The translations under genes and the position numbers were made by a program. The notes beneath the pieces are model-generated. The model saw only the letters and a list, made by a program, of their open reading frames with translations. It had not been told where the DNA came from and did not search any database. A stretch of DNA of 64,000 bases from NCBI GenBank assembly GCA_039707465.1, contig CM077645.1, positions 165,658,003-165,722,002 of the forward strand, written 5' to 3'. The number at the start of each line of letters is the position of its first letter. Position 1 is the first letter of the stretch. Positions 62,745 to 64,000 of the stretch are shown one piece after another. Source of the DNA: Rhabdophis nuchalis. Lineage: Eukaryota > Chordata > Lepidosauria > Squamata > Natricidae.

Positions 62745-63150
62745 AAATATGAAGAGGAACAAAACAAAGATATGAAGAATGGTTGCAGGGATTAGGTTTG
62801 TCGAGTCTAGTGAAAAGAAGGAGTAGGGTGACAAGATAGCAGTGTTCCAATATTTGAAAATAGGTCAACCTATTTTCCAAAGCCTCCAAAGGCAAAACAA
62901 GGAACAATGGATGGCAACTAACCAAGGAGAGAAGCAACCTAGAACGAAGGAAAAACTTCCTAACAGTCAACAGAATGGTTGACTGGGGGAATAGCCTGCC
63001 TCCAGAAGTTGTGGGTGCTCCATTATTGGAGGCTTTTAAGAAGAAACTAGACAGCCACGTGTATGGAATGCTATAAGGTCTCCTGCTTGAGCAGAGTTTG
63101 AACTAGAAGACCTCTAAGGTCCCTCCCAACTCTGTTATTCTGTTATTTAA
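62745..63150 (+). mobile_element. CR1 LINE 3' end
   Basis: Plus strand: GGGTGACAAGATAGCAGTGT, CAACCTAGAACGAAGGAAAA, GGGGGAATAGCCTGCCTCCA, then the 3' UTR GAACTAGAAGACCTCTAAGG and tail TCTGTTATTCTGTTATTTAA. 5'-truncated near 62745, with an internal deletion (about 62855-62870) relative to 43745-44095. Confidence 0.88.
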
Positions 63151-63418
63151 GTTATTAGGTCTTGTCGTGCTGTTATAAAGTAATTAAATGATAAGATGCT
63201 TCATGGAATAGTGAATGAAATTGGAAAGTATTTCTAAAATGGATGATAAGATGTATATAAACTTGGATTTGGAGTTATTTTTCTTCTGGCAGAATTTCTA
63301 GAAATGTATAAGGAAGAATTACTTGTGTTTAGGGATGAAAGAAATAAGTGACTTTAGTTCAGATAAGTGGTAATTAGATATACTCAAGTATCCCATGAAT
63401 ACTGTCATATTTTATAGG
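63151..63418. other. No feature seen
   Basis: Non-coding. Confidence 0.35.
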
Positions 63419-63426
63419 CTTTTCTG

Positions 63427-63702
63427 CAGAGGTGGTATTCAGCAGGTTCTGTCCCATTCTGGAGAATCGGTAGCAGAAATTTTGAGTAGTTCGTAAAACT
63501 GGTAAATACCACCTCTGACTGGCCCCACCCACATCTAATCTCTGCCTCCCAAGTCCCAGCTGATCAGGAGGAAATGGGGATTTTGCAATAACCTTCCCCT
63601 GGAGTGGGAAAGGAATGGAGATTTTACAGTATCCTTCCCCTGCCATGCCCACCAAGCCACACCCACAGAACCAGTAGTAAAACATTTTTAATCCCACCAC
63701 TG
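63427..63702. mobile_element. Non-autonomous hAT element, family A
   Basis: 276 bp, CAGAGGTGGTATTCAGCAGG to TTAATCCCACCACTG, flanks CTTTTCTG (63419-63426) and CTTTTCTC (63703-63710), 7 of 8 matching. Sister of 22335-22616 along its whole length. Confidence 0.85.
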
Positions 63703-63710
63703 CTTTTCTC

Positions 63711-64000
63711 CTCTTTTAATGACATGATGCTTCATTTTTCAGAAACAATTGTTTCATGTGCAAGATTGCAAAACATTTCATGAAAATGTCACTGCTTATA
63801 TAAGGACCAGGATAAAAAGTAAACAGATCTGCAAAGCGAAGAAAAATATGTATTGTATTGATTAAAAAAATGATAGAGTGTAATGGAATAAAGAACATGT
63901 ATAGTCAAACCCTAGATTAATAAATTATTTTTATAAAAAGATTTTACAAAATTTTTGAAAGCTAGAAACTTAGAAGAAAAAGAAATATTTTATCAAAAGG
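63711..64000. other. No feature seen
   Basis: AT-rich end of the window. Confidence 0.4.

Overview
This window looks like squamate reptile DNA, most likely from a snake. It is a gene-poor, AT-rich intergenic or intronic stretch packed with transposons and simple repeats. The evidence is the mix of repeats. A Sauria-type SINE joins a tRNA head to a BovB-like tail. Many L2- and CR1-type LINE fragments are present, several carrying simple-sequence tails. There are L1, RTE-like and possible Dong/R4 LINE remnants, a chromodomain Ty3/Gypsy element, and about fifteen short hAT-type elements with 8-bp target duplications. A large GATA/GACA array resembles Bkm satellite of snakes. I found no exon, tRNA gene or rRNA gene of a host gene that I can defend, no bacterial-type operon and no CRISPR array.

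Layout. 1-5.5 kb: degraded L2-like sequence, two hAT elements and otherwise plain AT-rich DNA. 5.6-9.2 kb: a large higher-order simple-repeat cluster built from (CTAC), (CTAT), (CTTT) and (GTCT) blocks, interrupted by hAT elements and by a duplicated CR1 fragment. 10.5-13.3 kb: a compound trinucleotide repeat, an R4-like scrap, a 2.2-kb L2 element and a CR1 piece in the opposite orientation. 14.7-18.7 kb: a SPIN-like terminus, a small hAT element and a second 2.1-kb L2 with a clean 9-bp target duplication. 22-27 kb: hAT elements around a 5'-truncated Gypsy element whose integrase and chromodomain are still open. 28-34.9 kb: palindromic MITE, hAT elements, L2 3' ends embedded in simple repeats, and two SINEs. 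37.5-41 kb: a MITE-bounded composite holding a minisatellite and nested L2 copies, then further hAT elements. 42.3-46.6 kb: RTE-like remnant split by a probable L1 tail, CR1, L2 and an LTR-like segment. 46.6-53 kb: mostly featureless apart from two long (TA)n tracts. 53-64 kb: hAT elements, an L1 fragment, L2 and CR1 tails.

How the parts relate. There is no gene network. The visible biology is the interaction among repeats. LINE 3' ends repeatedly sit against microsatellites, SINEs carry tails that match LINE 3' ends, hAT MITEs land inside LINEs and inside a microsatellite array, and L2 copies nest in each other. All autonomous coding regions seen are truncated or broken. The most nearly intact is the Gypsy pol, with one frameshift and then about 800 open codons. 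Classifications rest on motifs and recalled family features, since no database search was possible.
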